This document shows, in pieces, positions 1 to 6,666 of a DNA stretch of 64,000 bases (position 1 is its first letter; each line of letters opens with the position of its first letter). The notes under the pieces are model-generated. The model made no database searches, was not told the origin of the DNA, and saw only the letters and a list, made by a program, of their open reading frames with translations. The stretch comes from a virus. The stretch lies in the IMG/VR virus record IMGVR_UViG_3300044613_004618, positions 62,001 to 126,000 of that record; one strand, given 5' to 3'. The position numbers and the translations under genes were made by a program.

Positions 1-30
1 CCGCCTCGTAGCAACAGGAGAAAAATCGCT

Positions 31-399
31 ATGGCAATTAAGCAGCCGATTTCGGTGATGCGCGCCGAGCTTCGCGAGCTGGGGGAGGCCGCCGACGAGG
101 TGGCGCCGTCCGGCTCGAATGACTGGTTCACCCCAGAGTTCTGGACGATGGTCGTCTCGGCCATCACCAACCTCGTCGCGGTGGGCGTGGTGCTGGGTTG
201 GATCAGCGGCAGTGACGCGGAGACGATCAACAAGAGCCTCGCGGCGCTGCTAGGCGCTGCGCAGGTGATCATCGTCAACGCGGCGATCGTATGGAAGTAC
301 ATCTCGGCCCGCGTGGCCGTGAGGGAAGCCATGATCGACGCCCGGTATCGTTACATGGAAGCCATTGCTGTCGAGCGCATCCGCGCCGAGAAGGAATGA
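31..399 (+). CDS. Small two-helix membrane protein, holin-like
   Basis: A 122-residue protein of unknown family. Two hydrophobic stretches are visible, near residues 35-60 (WTMVVSAITNLVAVGVVLGW) and 70-90, followed by a charged C-terminal helix rich in R and E. The start ATG follows a good ribosome site (AACAGGAG, about 10 nt upstream). Two membrane spans plus a charged tail are typical of small phage holins. The next gene is another small membrane protein and the one after is a zinc protease with a peptidoglycan-binding domain, which would suit a lysis cassette. Holin function is inferred from topology and position only; any small inner-membrane protein is possible. Confidence 0.5.
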   Translation: MAIKQPISVMRAELRELGEAADEVAPSGSNDWFTPEFWTMVVSAITNLVAVGVVLGWISGSDAETINKSLAALLGAAQVIIVNAAIVWKYISARVAVREAMIDARYRYMEAIAVERIRAEKE

Positions 400-400
400 C

Positions 401-814
401 ATGACCGAATCAGATCTCCAGGAGCGGATCGAGAACTCCCCGGCCCTCAAGAAGTTGCGAAACCGACTTCAGGATGAAATCGCGTTTCGCGCTCCCCACG
501 GCTACGAGTTCAGTCCGCTCCTGGTGATCTCGGTCATCTCGATCATTGTCCAGATCGTGATCCACTGCCGCGAGCAGCGCAAAGCGAGCGAAATCCGCCT
601 GGACATGCGCGATCTGCGAAATCTTGGGCCGCTGGCAACGATGCGCTTGCGCCGACAGCTTAACCTGCTGTGGCGTGACCACTGCCCACCCGACTTGTTA
701 CAATCAGAGAATCCGCTGCTGGAAGCTGTTTACGACCTCAGCGACAGCGCGGACGACGAAGCGCTGGACGAGTTGCTGTGGCTAGGAGATATGCACAGGC
801 CGTCCGGCGAATAA
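401..814 (+). CDS. Small single-span membrane protein, unknown
   Basis: A 137-residue protein, not recognised. One hydrophobic segment (LLVISVISIIVQIVIH, near residues 39-54) is preceded by a charged N-terminal region and followed by an Arg-rich, then Asp/Glu-rich soluble part. The ATG at 401 is chosen over an upstream TTG in the same frame (365) because GAGAAGGA lies just before it and it follows the preceding stop closely. Given the neighbouring two-span protein and the protease downstream, it could belong to a lysis or envelope-interaction cassette, but the sequence gives no direct functional clue. Confidence 0.45.
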   Translation: MTESDLQERIENSPALKKLRNRLQDEIAFRAPHGYEFSPLLVISVISIIVQIVIHCREQRKASEIRLDMRDLRNLGPLATMRLRRQLNLLWRDHCPPDLLQSENPLLEAVYDLSDSADDEALDELLWLGDMHRPSGE

Positions 815-842
815 CAATATTTCTCGCAGGGACGCGACTATC

Positions 843-1652
843 ATGGCAAGGATGCCATCAACTCACGTTCTGCCGACCGGAGAGATCCTGCGCAAGCTTT
901 TCGCGTTTGGGTACTTCGGCAAGAAGACCTGGGCGCAGGTTCGGCAGATCAAGGGCGCAGAGCTGACGCGCGCCATCCGCGAGTACCAGCGCTTCCACGG
1001 CCTGGATCCGGATGGCCGCGTCGACGAGACCACGGCGCACGTGCTCGAGCGCCGTCGCTGCGGTCTGCCCGACTTCAACTTCACGGCCAGCGACACCGAG
1101 TGCAAGTGGCCGCACAAGGCGATCACATACCACCCCAAGCTCGTGCTGCCGGGCATCAACGCCGAGCAGGCCAAGCAGGCTTACGACATCGCCTTTGGCC
1201 AGTGGGCTCGGATCTGCAACATCGAGCCCGAATACGTGGAAGACCCCAAGAAGGCCAACATCCTGGCCCGCTCGGGCAAGGGCAAGAAAAGCGGCCTGGA
1301 CGCTCGCGGCGGCACGCTCGCCTGGAGCGAACTACCCTGCGGCGTGCACGAGAACATCCAGCTTGACCAGATGTACGACGAGGCCGAGGCCTGGAGTTTC
1401 AACATGGCCGTCGCCGTGATGTGCCACGAGCTGGGTCACGCCCTGGGCCTGCCCCACCTGGCCAACGGCAACCTGATGGCGCCCTACTACGACCCGAACG
1501 TCACCGAGCCCCAGGAGGGCGACATCCGAGAGATTCAGGCGCTGTACGGTGTCCGCAAGGTGCCGTACTCTAAGCTCAAGGACGCCTCGATCGAGCTGGG
1601 CGGCACGATCACAATCAACGGCAAGCCGTATATCCTCGTACCCAAAACATGA
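843..1652 (+). CDS. Matrixin-like zinc metalloprotease with PG-binding-like prodomain and cysteine switch
   Basis: A 269-residue probable secreted or virion zinc endopeptidase. Residues about 30-72 look like a PGBD-type helical domain (AIREYQRFHGLDPDGRV). RRCGLPDF follows with its cysteine at residue 73, closely matching the PRCGxPD cysteine switch that keeps matrix metalloproteinase zymogens inactive. The catalytic site is HELGHALGLPH: H195, E196, H199, H205. The Met-turn NLMAP has M212, and DIREIQALYG closes the domain as in matrixins. The C-terminal 30 residues are extra. There is no obvious signal peptide, so export would need a holin or virion delivery. A GCAGGGA ribosome site lies about 10 nt before ATG 843. 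Family assignment is strong; the substrate (host surface protein, cell wall or virion protein) is unknown. Confidence 0.85.
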   Translation: MARMPSTHVLPTGEILRKLFAFGYFGKKTWAQVRQIKGAELTRAIREYQRFHGLDPDGRVDETTAHVLERRRCGLPDFNFTASDTECKWPHKAITYHPKLVLPGINAEQAKQAYDIAFGQWARICNIEPEYVEDPKKANILARSGKGKKSGLDARGGTLAWSELPCGVHENIQLDQMYDEAEAWSFNMAVAVMCHELGHALGLPHLANGNLMAPYYDPNVTEPQEGDIREIQALYGVRKVPYSKLKDASIELGGTITINGKPYILVPKT

Positions 1653-1699
1653 AGTTCTGCTAGACTCTGTCATGAACGGCAGATTTGTATGGAGGCGCC

Positions 1700-1993
1700 A
1701 TGACTACCTTTCAGCTGATCGCTTTGCTCCTGTTTGCCGGTGTGGTCCTCGCGGCCTTCGGCAAAGATATCTATGGCTGGGTCAAGACCCGGCTGCCCAA
1801 GCTGCCCCCGGTGGTGGACCCGACTTTGCCGGTCGCCCCGGACGATAACACGGGCATCCTTCTCGTCGACGAACTGCTCAACATCGCGGCGCTGCGTGAG
1901 TACTTCGATAAGGTGGGCTGCCCCGAGGGCGTCGAGGCCTGCTCGCTCCTGATGAAGATCCTGCTCGACCACAAGCATCCGCACGCGGGGTGA
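1700..1993 (+). CDS. Small membrane-anchored protein, unknown
   Basis: A 97-residue protein. The N-terminus is a hydrophobic anchor (residues about 4-20, FQLIALLLFAGVVLAAFG). A proline-rich linker follows (LPKLPPVVDPTLPVAPDD), then a helical C-terminal part with two cysteines. The ATG at 1700 is preferred because TATGGAGG lies directly upstream; an in-frame ATG at 1685 has no ribosome site. The AAAGATATCTAT copy at 1763 encodes K-D-I-Y here. The layout (anchor, Pro-rich spacer, small soluble domain) recalls spanin-type or envelope proteins, but no homologue is recognised. Confidence 0.5.
   Translation: MTTFQLIALLLFAGVVLAAFGKDIYGWVKTRLPKLPPVVDPTLPVAPDDNTGILLVDELLNIAALREYFDKVGCPEGVEACSLLMKILLDHKHPHAG
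1763..1774. repeat. GATATC palindrome, AAAGATATCTAT
   Basis: Copy of the dispersed motif; encodes K-D-I-Y in the gene at 1700. Confidence 0.55.
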
Positions 1994-1998
1994 ACACC

Positions 1999-2508
1999 AT
2001 GAAGAAGCTCATTTGGCCTGCTGGGCTCCTGCTCGCCTTTGCCCTGCTGTTCCCCAACGGCATCACGATCAAGGTACCGGATGGTCCCGTGCTGCCTGTG
2101 ACGCCGGTCACGCCCGTGGTGCCCCCTGCGCCGCCAGAGCCTGCAGCGCCGACGGACGCCAAGATCGTCGAGCTGCTCGCCAACGCGGCGCCCGCGGACA
2201 AGGGTCGTGTGCGCGGCGTCTACTCGGCGATGGTGACCGTTTTGCAGCGCGACATCAAAACGGGGCTCATCAAGACGACCGAGCAGGTGGCGCTGTGGCA
2301 GGCAAACACGCTCAAGAACGCCATTGATGATGCGATGCGCGGCAAGTACCCCGGGCTCGACGCGGCAATCGAGGCGGTGTTTGACCGGAAGCTGCGCGAA
2401 CTGGACCCCGAAGGCAAGCGCGACCCGAAAGACGTCGTTACTGTCGACAATGCCGTTCGCGCCAAGCTGATCGAGGCGTGCAACATTATCGCGGACTCGG
2501 CCCGCTAA
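1999..2508 (+). CDS. Exported or membrane-anchored protein with Pro-rich linker, unknown
   Basis: A 169-residue protein. The N-terminus (MKKLIWPAGLLLAFALLFP) is a classic signal peptide or anchor: basic, then hydrophobic. A Pro/Val-rich linker follows (VTPVTPVVPPAPPEPAAP), then a roughly 120-residue helical, charged domain. The architecture repeats that of the preceding gene, so the two may act together in the periplasm or envelope. ATG 1999 is chosen because CGGGGTG is correctly spaced before it; GTG 1990 in the same frame is an alternative. The function is not recognised. Confidence 0.5.
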   Translation: MKKLIWPAGLLLAFALLFPNGITIKVPDGPVLPVTPVTPVVPPAPPEPAAPTDAKIVELLANAAPADKGRVRGVYSAMVTVLQRDIKTGLIKTTEQVALWQANTLKNAIDDAMRGKYPGLDAAIEAVFDRKLRELDPEGKRDPKDVVTVDNAVRAKLIEACNIIADSAR

Positions 2509-2517
2509 GGGGGCTCA

Positions 2518-3060
2518 ATGGACGCGACTTTTGTCACTATACTCGTTTTTTACGTACTGGCGGTTGTCGTCATTTTGTGGGTCATCGGCAGCGTGCCGAG
2601 GCCAAAGTCTTTGAGAGTCAAACAAATTGGGAGAGATGTTATGGCAGACGTGCTTGTGTATAAGGTGTCCGTTGGTCCCGTGACCGACAAGGACGTGGTG
2701 GAGCGTCAGCTCGCGGTGGCCGTCGACGGCGTCGCGGTCGGCGAGGTCAAGGTGTTTTCGGCTGATTCCACGGATCTGGGTGAAATCCGCGTGAAGCAGG
2801 ACGACAAGGTCGTTCTCACGCTGGTCGACGTGGACGATGCGGGCAACCGCTCGGAGCCCGCGGTGTTCGAGTTCGTGGCCCGCGACACGCTGCCCCCGGC
2901 TCAGCCCGGTGCGTTCGGCGTGACGCTCGTGGCCGAGGAGGAGGAAGAGGTCGAGGTCGAGGTCGAAGAGGACGAGGGCGAGGAGCCCGCCGCCCCCGAG
3001 ACCCCGGTCGAGCCCGAAGCCCCGGCCGTCGAGCCCGAGACCCCGTCGGAAGACGCCTGA
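2518..3060 (+). CDS. Membrane-anchored beta-sandwich-like protein with acidic tail; possible internal start
   Basis: A 180-residue protein. Residues 5-25 are a hydrophobic anchor (VTILVFYVLAVVVILWVIG). Residues about 42-125 read like a small Ig or fibronectin-type beta domain (VSVGPVTDKDVVERQLAVAV, LTLVDVDDAGNRSEPAVFEF). The rest is a low-complexity tail of E, V and P. A second in-frame ATG at 2641 has its own strong ribosome site (GGGAGAG) and would give a soluble form without the anchor (MADVLVYK). Both starts look usable, so a membrane-bound and a cytosolic or virion form are possible. The family is not recognised. Confidence 0.5.
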   Translation: MDATFVTILVFYVLAVVVILWVIGSVPRPKSLRVKQIGRDVMADVLVYKVSVGPVTDKDVVERQLAVAVDGVAVGEVKVFSADSTDLGEIRVKQDDKVVLTLVDVDDAGNRSEPAVFEFVARDTLPPAQPGAFGVTLVAEEEEEVEVEVEEDEGEEPAAPETPVEPEAPAVEPETPSEDA

Positions 3061-3079
3061 ACCAGTTAGTGAGGTTGCC

Positions 3080-4105
3080 ATGGACGGCGAAGTTTTCTTT
3101 GATTCGGTTTTCGACGTACAGAAGGCCTACGAAGAGGGTTTCGTCGGCGCGCTGTGCGACCCTGAGCGCACTGAAATGCTCAAGGCCGCCATCGCCGAGG
3201 CAGGTGGCATTCCCGAGGGCGCAATGGCCTGTTCGGCCTACGGCCTCGAGGAAACAGGCAAAGGAAAGCTCAGTCTCCCGTTCCTGGATGTTTACTCGCT
3301 CTACCCGGACTGCCTCCCGGGCGGAGCCCAGGGGCGGGGCGACTGTGTTTCGTGGTCGACCCGAAACGCCGGGCTGGTCACGATGTGCACCGACATTACC
3401 AGCGGACTGGCCGACGAGGAGACTGGTAACGTCGAGGGCGCGCCGGAGATCTCCGACAAGGCCCGACTCAATGGCGTGCTCAGTACTGAAGCGATTTACA
3501 ATTGGCGCCGTCATGGCGGGGACGGCTGGTTTTGCAGCGACGCCGCCCGGGTTGTCATGAAGGAGTCGGGGCTCTGGCTCCGCAAGGCGTACCCCGAGAT
3601 CAAGGTTGACTTCGAGCAGTATTCAGCCCGCGCGGCTGGGATCTACGGCTCCTCTACGCCGCCGAAATCCTGGCTCGAGATTGGCCGCCAGCACCTTATC
3701 CGCACGACGACGGTCCTGAACAGTTATGAAGAACTGCGGGACATGCTCGCCAACGGTTATGGCGTGAGCTCATGCGGCGGTGAATCCTTCTCGGACCAGC
3801 GCGATCAGTACGGCGTCTCAAAGCGCACCGCAAAAGGCTGGGCGCACGCGATGGCCTATATCGCGGTGGACGATCGCCCCGAGATTATCGAGGTTTACAA
3901 AGAGCCCTTGATCTGCGTCCAAAACAGCTGGGGAAATTGGAATGACGGAAGCCGCAAGATCATGGACACAAACTTTGTGATCCCGATCGGCGCCTTCTGG
4001 GCGCGCTGGTCGGACCTCAAGAACCGCGACATGATCGCCTTCTCGAGCTTCAACGGCTGGAAGCGCAAGCCGCTGCGCAACTGGGGCGCGTTGGGCAACA
4101 TTTAA
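3080..4105 (+). CDS. Papain-like (C1-type) cysteine protease
   Basis: A 341-residue protein with the ordered papain catalytic signature. An oxyanion glutamine (Q84) and nucleophile (C89) lie in AQGRGDCVSWS, the histidine (H256) in KGWAHAMAYI, and the asparagine (N282) in VQNSWGNW, with the NSWG box characteristic of clan CA/C1 enzymes. The first 75 residues could act as a propeptide. No signal peptide is visible. The gene sits in the same block as the matrixin-like protease, separated by three small anchored proteins, which suggests a cassette for attacking a proteinaceous envelope or processing phage proteins. The catalytic assignment is firm at motif level; the substrate is unknown. Transglutaminase-type relatives of the fold are less likely given NSWG. 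Confidence 0.8.
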   Translation: MDGEVFFDSVFDVQKAYEEGFVGALCDPERTEMLKAAIAEAGGIPEGAMACSAYGLEETGKGKLSLPFLDVYSLYPDCLPGGAQGRGDCVSWSTRNAGLVTMCTDITSGLADEETGNVEGAPEISDKARLNGVLSTEAIYNWRRHGGDGWFCSDAARVVMKESGLWLRKAYPEIKVDFEQYSARAAGIYGSSTPPKSWLEIGRQHLIRTTTVLNSYEELRDMLANGYGVSSCGGESFSDQRDQYGVSKRTAKGWAHAMAYIAVDDRPEIIEVYKEPLICVQNSWGNWNDGSRKIMDTNFVIPIGAFWARWSDLKNRDMIAFSSFNGWKRKPLRNWGALGNI

Positions 4106-4128
4106 CTCTGGCTCTGGGAGACGTTAAC

Positions 4129-4635
4129 ATGTTTGAGTGGCTTTTCCTGCTGTTCACCCCGGCGGTGCCTTATGAAGCCCCGGCGCCCGCTCCCGACTAT
4201 ATCGGCATGGTCGCTGCAGAGGCTGCTTATGCTGCTCTGCTTCCTAGCGCGCCCCAGCCCAAGCCCGACGACCCGGCGCCGAGGCCCGTCGATCCAAATT
4301 GCGCGACCTGCAAGGGAACCGGACGCGTCCGCTCGGGCGACGGGCTTTCCTGGACGAAATGCCCCACTTGTCAACCGTTGACGGAACCCGCGCCACCGGT
4401 AGCGCAGCCCGAAAAGCCCGAGCTGCCCAAGGCCAAGTCGACGCTGCCGCCGGGACCGTTTCCTAAACCGACAACGTCCGTTGCTCCGGCACCAAAACCG
4501 CCGGTTGTAACGGCACCAGCGCCTTGCGCTAACGGGACCTGCCCAGTAGAAAAAGCGGCGCCTGCGGCGCCGCTTTCTGGCATTCCTCTTGTCCCGGTGC
4601 CGGTGTCGCCGCGGCGTCTTTTCCGGAGACGGTAA
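4129..4635 (+). CDS. Pro-rich exported protein with DnaJ-type zinc-finger motif
   Basis: A 168-residue protein. A short hydrophobic N-terminus (FEWLFLLFTPAVPYEAPAP) may be a signal or anchor. Near residues 60-85 there is a CATCKGTGRV...CPTC pair, the CxxCxGxG/CxxC pattern of DnaJ-type zinc ribbons. The rest is dominated by proline, alanine and lysine. The 3' part of the coding sequence contains a perfect 11-bp terminator-like hairpin (4552-4576). A ribosome site (GGGAG) precedes ATG 4129. The function is not recognised; the zinc motif suggests a structural or protein-binding role. Confidence 0.5.
   Translation: MFEWLFLLFTPAVPYEAPAPAPDYIGMVAAEAAYAALLPSAPQPKPDDPAPRPVDPNCATCKGTGRVRSGDGLSWTKCPTCQPLTEPAPPVAQPEKPELPKAKSTLPPGPFPKPTTSVAPAPKPPVVTAPAPCANGTCPVEKAAPAAPLSGIPLVPVPVSPRRLFRRR
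4552..4576 (+). terminator. Terminator-like hairpin inside the 3' end of a coding sequence
   Basis: AAAGCGGCGCC, loop TGC, GGCGCCGCTTT: a perfect 11-bp stem with an A-run before and a T-run within the 3' arm. It lies about 60 bases before the stop of the Pro-rich gene and encodes K-A-A-P-A-A-P. It has the form of a bidirectional intrinsic terminator, but with only three Ts efficiency is uncertain. It could attenuate readthrough into the downstream genes. Confidence 0.45.
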
Positions 4636-4638
4636 CGC

Positions 4639-5127
4639 ATGCCTGTTGAGAACACGGTCGGTAAGTGCTACTCCTGGCGCGACCTGAAGTTCTACGCCAA
4701 GAACGGTTACATCTGCCTCCACGACGAGGAGGACGGCTCTTTCATCGTGCTCACCCGCAAGGAGTTCCTCCAGCGCGCGGCGGCCCTCTCCGACGAGACG
4801 AAGCGGCTGCGACAGCAGGCCGTGCAAAACCCGGGAAAGACCTGGATCCTGGCCGACCGTTTGGAGTTACAGCAGGCAATTGAGAACATGGTGGAGTGCT
4901 GCAAGGAGGCGAAGGAGCAGGGCGACCGGAACGATCCGGAGGTCGCGGCCTGGTTCGCGCGTCACCGGCCGCACGCGCGAGGTCGGGTGTCGATGGCGGG
5001 CGCGGCGAACTTCTCGACCGCGATGCCGGGTGTGCTGCCGCAGGGCAAGGACACCGGCAAGATCGTCACACCAGACTTCTCGCTCGGCGCCAACCCAAAG
5101 AAACTGATTCTGCCAGGAGAGTTCTGA
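4639..5127 (+). CDS. Hypothetical protein, helical middle
   Basis: A 162-residue soluble protein, not recognised. The N-terminal 45 residues look like a small beta domain (CYSWRDLKFYAKNGYICLHD, SFIVLTRKEFL). A charged helical region follows (residues about 50-110, with paired cysteines ECC), then a Gly/Pro-rich tail ending LILPGEF. The start ATG lies 4 nt after the previous stop, with GGAGACGG upstream. The stop overlaps the next start (TGATG), so translation is probably coupled. Similar short beta-plus-helix proteins are common among phage neck and virion proteins, but that is only a loose analogy. Confidence 0.5.
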   Translation: MPVENTVGKCYSWRDLKFYAKNGYICLHDEEDGSFIVLTRKEFLQRAAALSDETKRLRQQAVQNPGKTWILADRLELQQAIENMVECCKEAKEQGDRNDPEVAAWFARHRPHARGRVSMAGAANFSTAMPGVLPQGKDTGKIVTPDFSLGANPKKLILPGEF

Positions 5128-5462
5128 TGTCCAACGAGAACAGGGACGCCTTCAAGCTGGGCTTTCTTGCGCGCTGCGCTGAGGAAGGCCTGACCGGCGA
5201 AAAGCTGGCCGCGCGCCTCGCGAGCGTGGAAAAGGTCGCGGCGGGCGACGGCGTCGGGGGCGCCCTGGCTGCGCTGTACGGCGTGCCGATCGGCCTGGGG
5301 CTGCTCGGTGGCGGCGCGGCGGGCTGGGGTGCGGCCAAGCTGATGGAGCCCCGGCTCAGCGACGACGAAATCAAAGCCCAGGAGCTGGCGCACACCTACA
5401 AGGTTTACGCCGACAGGATCCGTGCGCGGCGGAAAGCAAAGCAGTACCGGCCGTCTTTCTAA
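5127..5462 (+). CDS. Small glycine-zipper membrane or internal virion protein
   Basis: A 111-residue protein. The N-terminal helix carries AFKLGFLARCAEEGLTGEKL and the segment VEKVA (residues 34-38), matching the hydrophobic-x-K-x-A motif seen near the N-termini of head-module proteins. Residues about 42-70 form a Gly/Ala-rich hydrophobic span (VPIGLGLLGGGAAGWGAA) of the glycine-zipper type found in phage ejection and membrane-inserting proteins. The C-terminus is basic. The start is ATG 5127 overlapping the preceding stop. I infer a protein packaged in the head and ejected, but there is no recognised homologue. Confidence 0.5.
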   Translation: MSNENRDAFKLGFLARCAEEGLTGEKLAARLASVEKVAAGDGVGGALAALYGVPIGLGLLGGGAAGWGAAKLMEPRLSDDEIKAQELAHTYKVYADRIRARRKAKQYRPSF

Positions 5463-5474
5463 GGAGCGCTCCGC

Positions 5475-5825
5475 GTGAGCATGCGCAAATACTACGGGGA
5501 GCAAAGCGGCCCGCAGCACGGGGACGCCTTGCTCAATTGGCCCGGCACATTGGACGGCTTTCCAGTATTCGCCGCCCGCGGCCAAGCGGTGGATTTGAAG
5601 AAAGAGGAGCTCGACAATCTCGACCTGCGCTTCGATTTCAAGTCGCAAATGTTCGAGCTGTGGGAGCCCGCGCAAAAAGCCGAATTTGACGACGTAAATG
5701 ATAAGATAGTGAACGGCTGGTATCGGCTCGTGAAGCGCGCCGACAATTGGGACGAAGAGAAGAAACATTTCCGCGTTTGGATGGAATGGTTCCAAGTTTA
5801 TGGAATGATTCCACCGAGGCAGTAG
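5475..5825 (+). CDS. Hypothetical acidic protein
   Basis: A 116-residue soluble protein rich in aromatic and acidic residues (WPGTLDGFPVFAARGQ near residue 22, ending VYGMIPPRQ). It starts at GTG 5475 (or ATG 5481), both well placed after AAGGAGCG. It has no membrane span, cysteine or recognised motif. It sits between two glycine-rich membrane-active-looking proteins, so it may be an accessory of the same complex. The function is unknown. Confidence 0.5.
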   Translation: MSMRKYYGEQSGPQHGDALLNWPGTLDGFPVFAARGQAVDLKKEELDNLDLRFDFKSQMFELWEPAQKAEFDDVNDKIVNGWYRLVKRADNWDEEKKHFRVWMEWFQVYGMIPPRQ

Positions 5826-5830
5826 CGCAC

Positions 5831-6661
5831 ATGTTCGATTTTCCAGACTACGACCGAATCAACGCCGCCACCGCCTCCGCCGCGGCGGAGCGCGCGACGC
5901 AGCAGCACGGCCAGGACATCCTGAAAATGTTCACGGGCGGTGCGGGCCTAGGCATGGGTGGTATGGCCCTTTATCACCTGGCTCACGCCTTGCGCGGTTC
6001 GACGCGCAAGGAGCGTAAGGCGCAGAAATATCAAAATTTGGCGGCTGGCGCGCCGGTCGCGCCGGTAGCAAAGGCGGCTAGCGATGACGGCATTGCGGCG
6101 GCACTCGGGAAGGCGCCGGAACAACTGACGAATGCGGTATCGGGCCTGATCGGCCTGGTTGGTGGCGGGGCGAACAAAGATCCGAATATCCTGCGCGGAT
6201 CACTGGCGACGACGCTCGGTTACGCGGCGGGGCTGGGCGGCCTGTATGGCGGCGGCAAGCTGGTCAACTCGATCATGGACAAGAAGCGCAAAGCCGACGC
6301 CGAGGACGCCGTCGAAGAGGCACGGCAGAACTACTACGCCGCGCTTTCGGGTAAGGCTGCCGCCGCGCTCGACAAGGCGTACGAGCGTTATGAGAAGACG
6401 GCGATCGTCGGCGAGATTCTCGATCCAACGCTGCGGTTTTTGACCACTGCGAACATGCTCGCGTCGCTGGGCGCGGCGGGCATCGGGGCGCGCTACATGT
6501 ACAACCGGACGGCGGACCGCGCCCGCGGCGATAACCTGGCCAAGGCGCAGGCATCCCGCGCACGGATGAAGGGGCTGCCCACAGTATGGCTGGATCCAAA
6601 TCAGGTCGCCGGAGATGTTGCCGCGGCAAAGCAACAGGCAGAACAGAGCAGCAATGAGTAA
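5831..6661 (+). CDS. Glycine-zipper protein, candidate internal or ejection protein
   Basis: A 276-residue protein. Three Gly/Ala-rich hydrophobic stretches are visible: near residues 37-52 (FTGGAGLGMGGMALYHLA), near 120-145 (SLATTLGYAAGLGGLYGGG) and near 205-225 (ANMLASLGAAGIGARYMY). Basic and helical segments separate them, including YEKTA, another hydrophobic-x-K-x-A site. This is the composition of phage proteins that enter or span the host membrane during DNA ejection. ATG 5831 is chosen because it lies 5 nt after the previous stop; an upstream in-frame start at 5747 would overlap the preceding gene. The next gene downstream is the polymerase beta-beta' fusion, so co-packaging with the polymerase is conceivable but unproven. 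Confidence 0.5.
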   Translation: MFDFPDYDRINAATASAAAERATQQHGQDILKMFTGGAGLGMGGMALYHLAHALRGSTRKERKAQKYQNLAAGAPVAPVAKAASDDGIAAALGKAPEQLTNAVSGLIGLVGGGANKDPNILRGSLATTLGYAAGLGGLYGGGKLVNSIMDKKRKADAEDAVEEARQNYYAALSGKAAAALDKAYERYEKTAIVGEILDPTLRFLTTANMLASLGAAGIGARYMYNRTADRARGDNLAKAQASRARMKGLPTVWLDPNQVAGDVAAAKQQAEQSSNE

Positions 6662-6666
6662 CCGCG

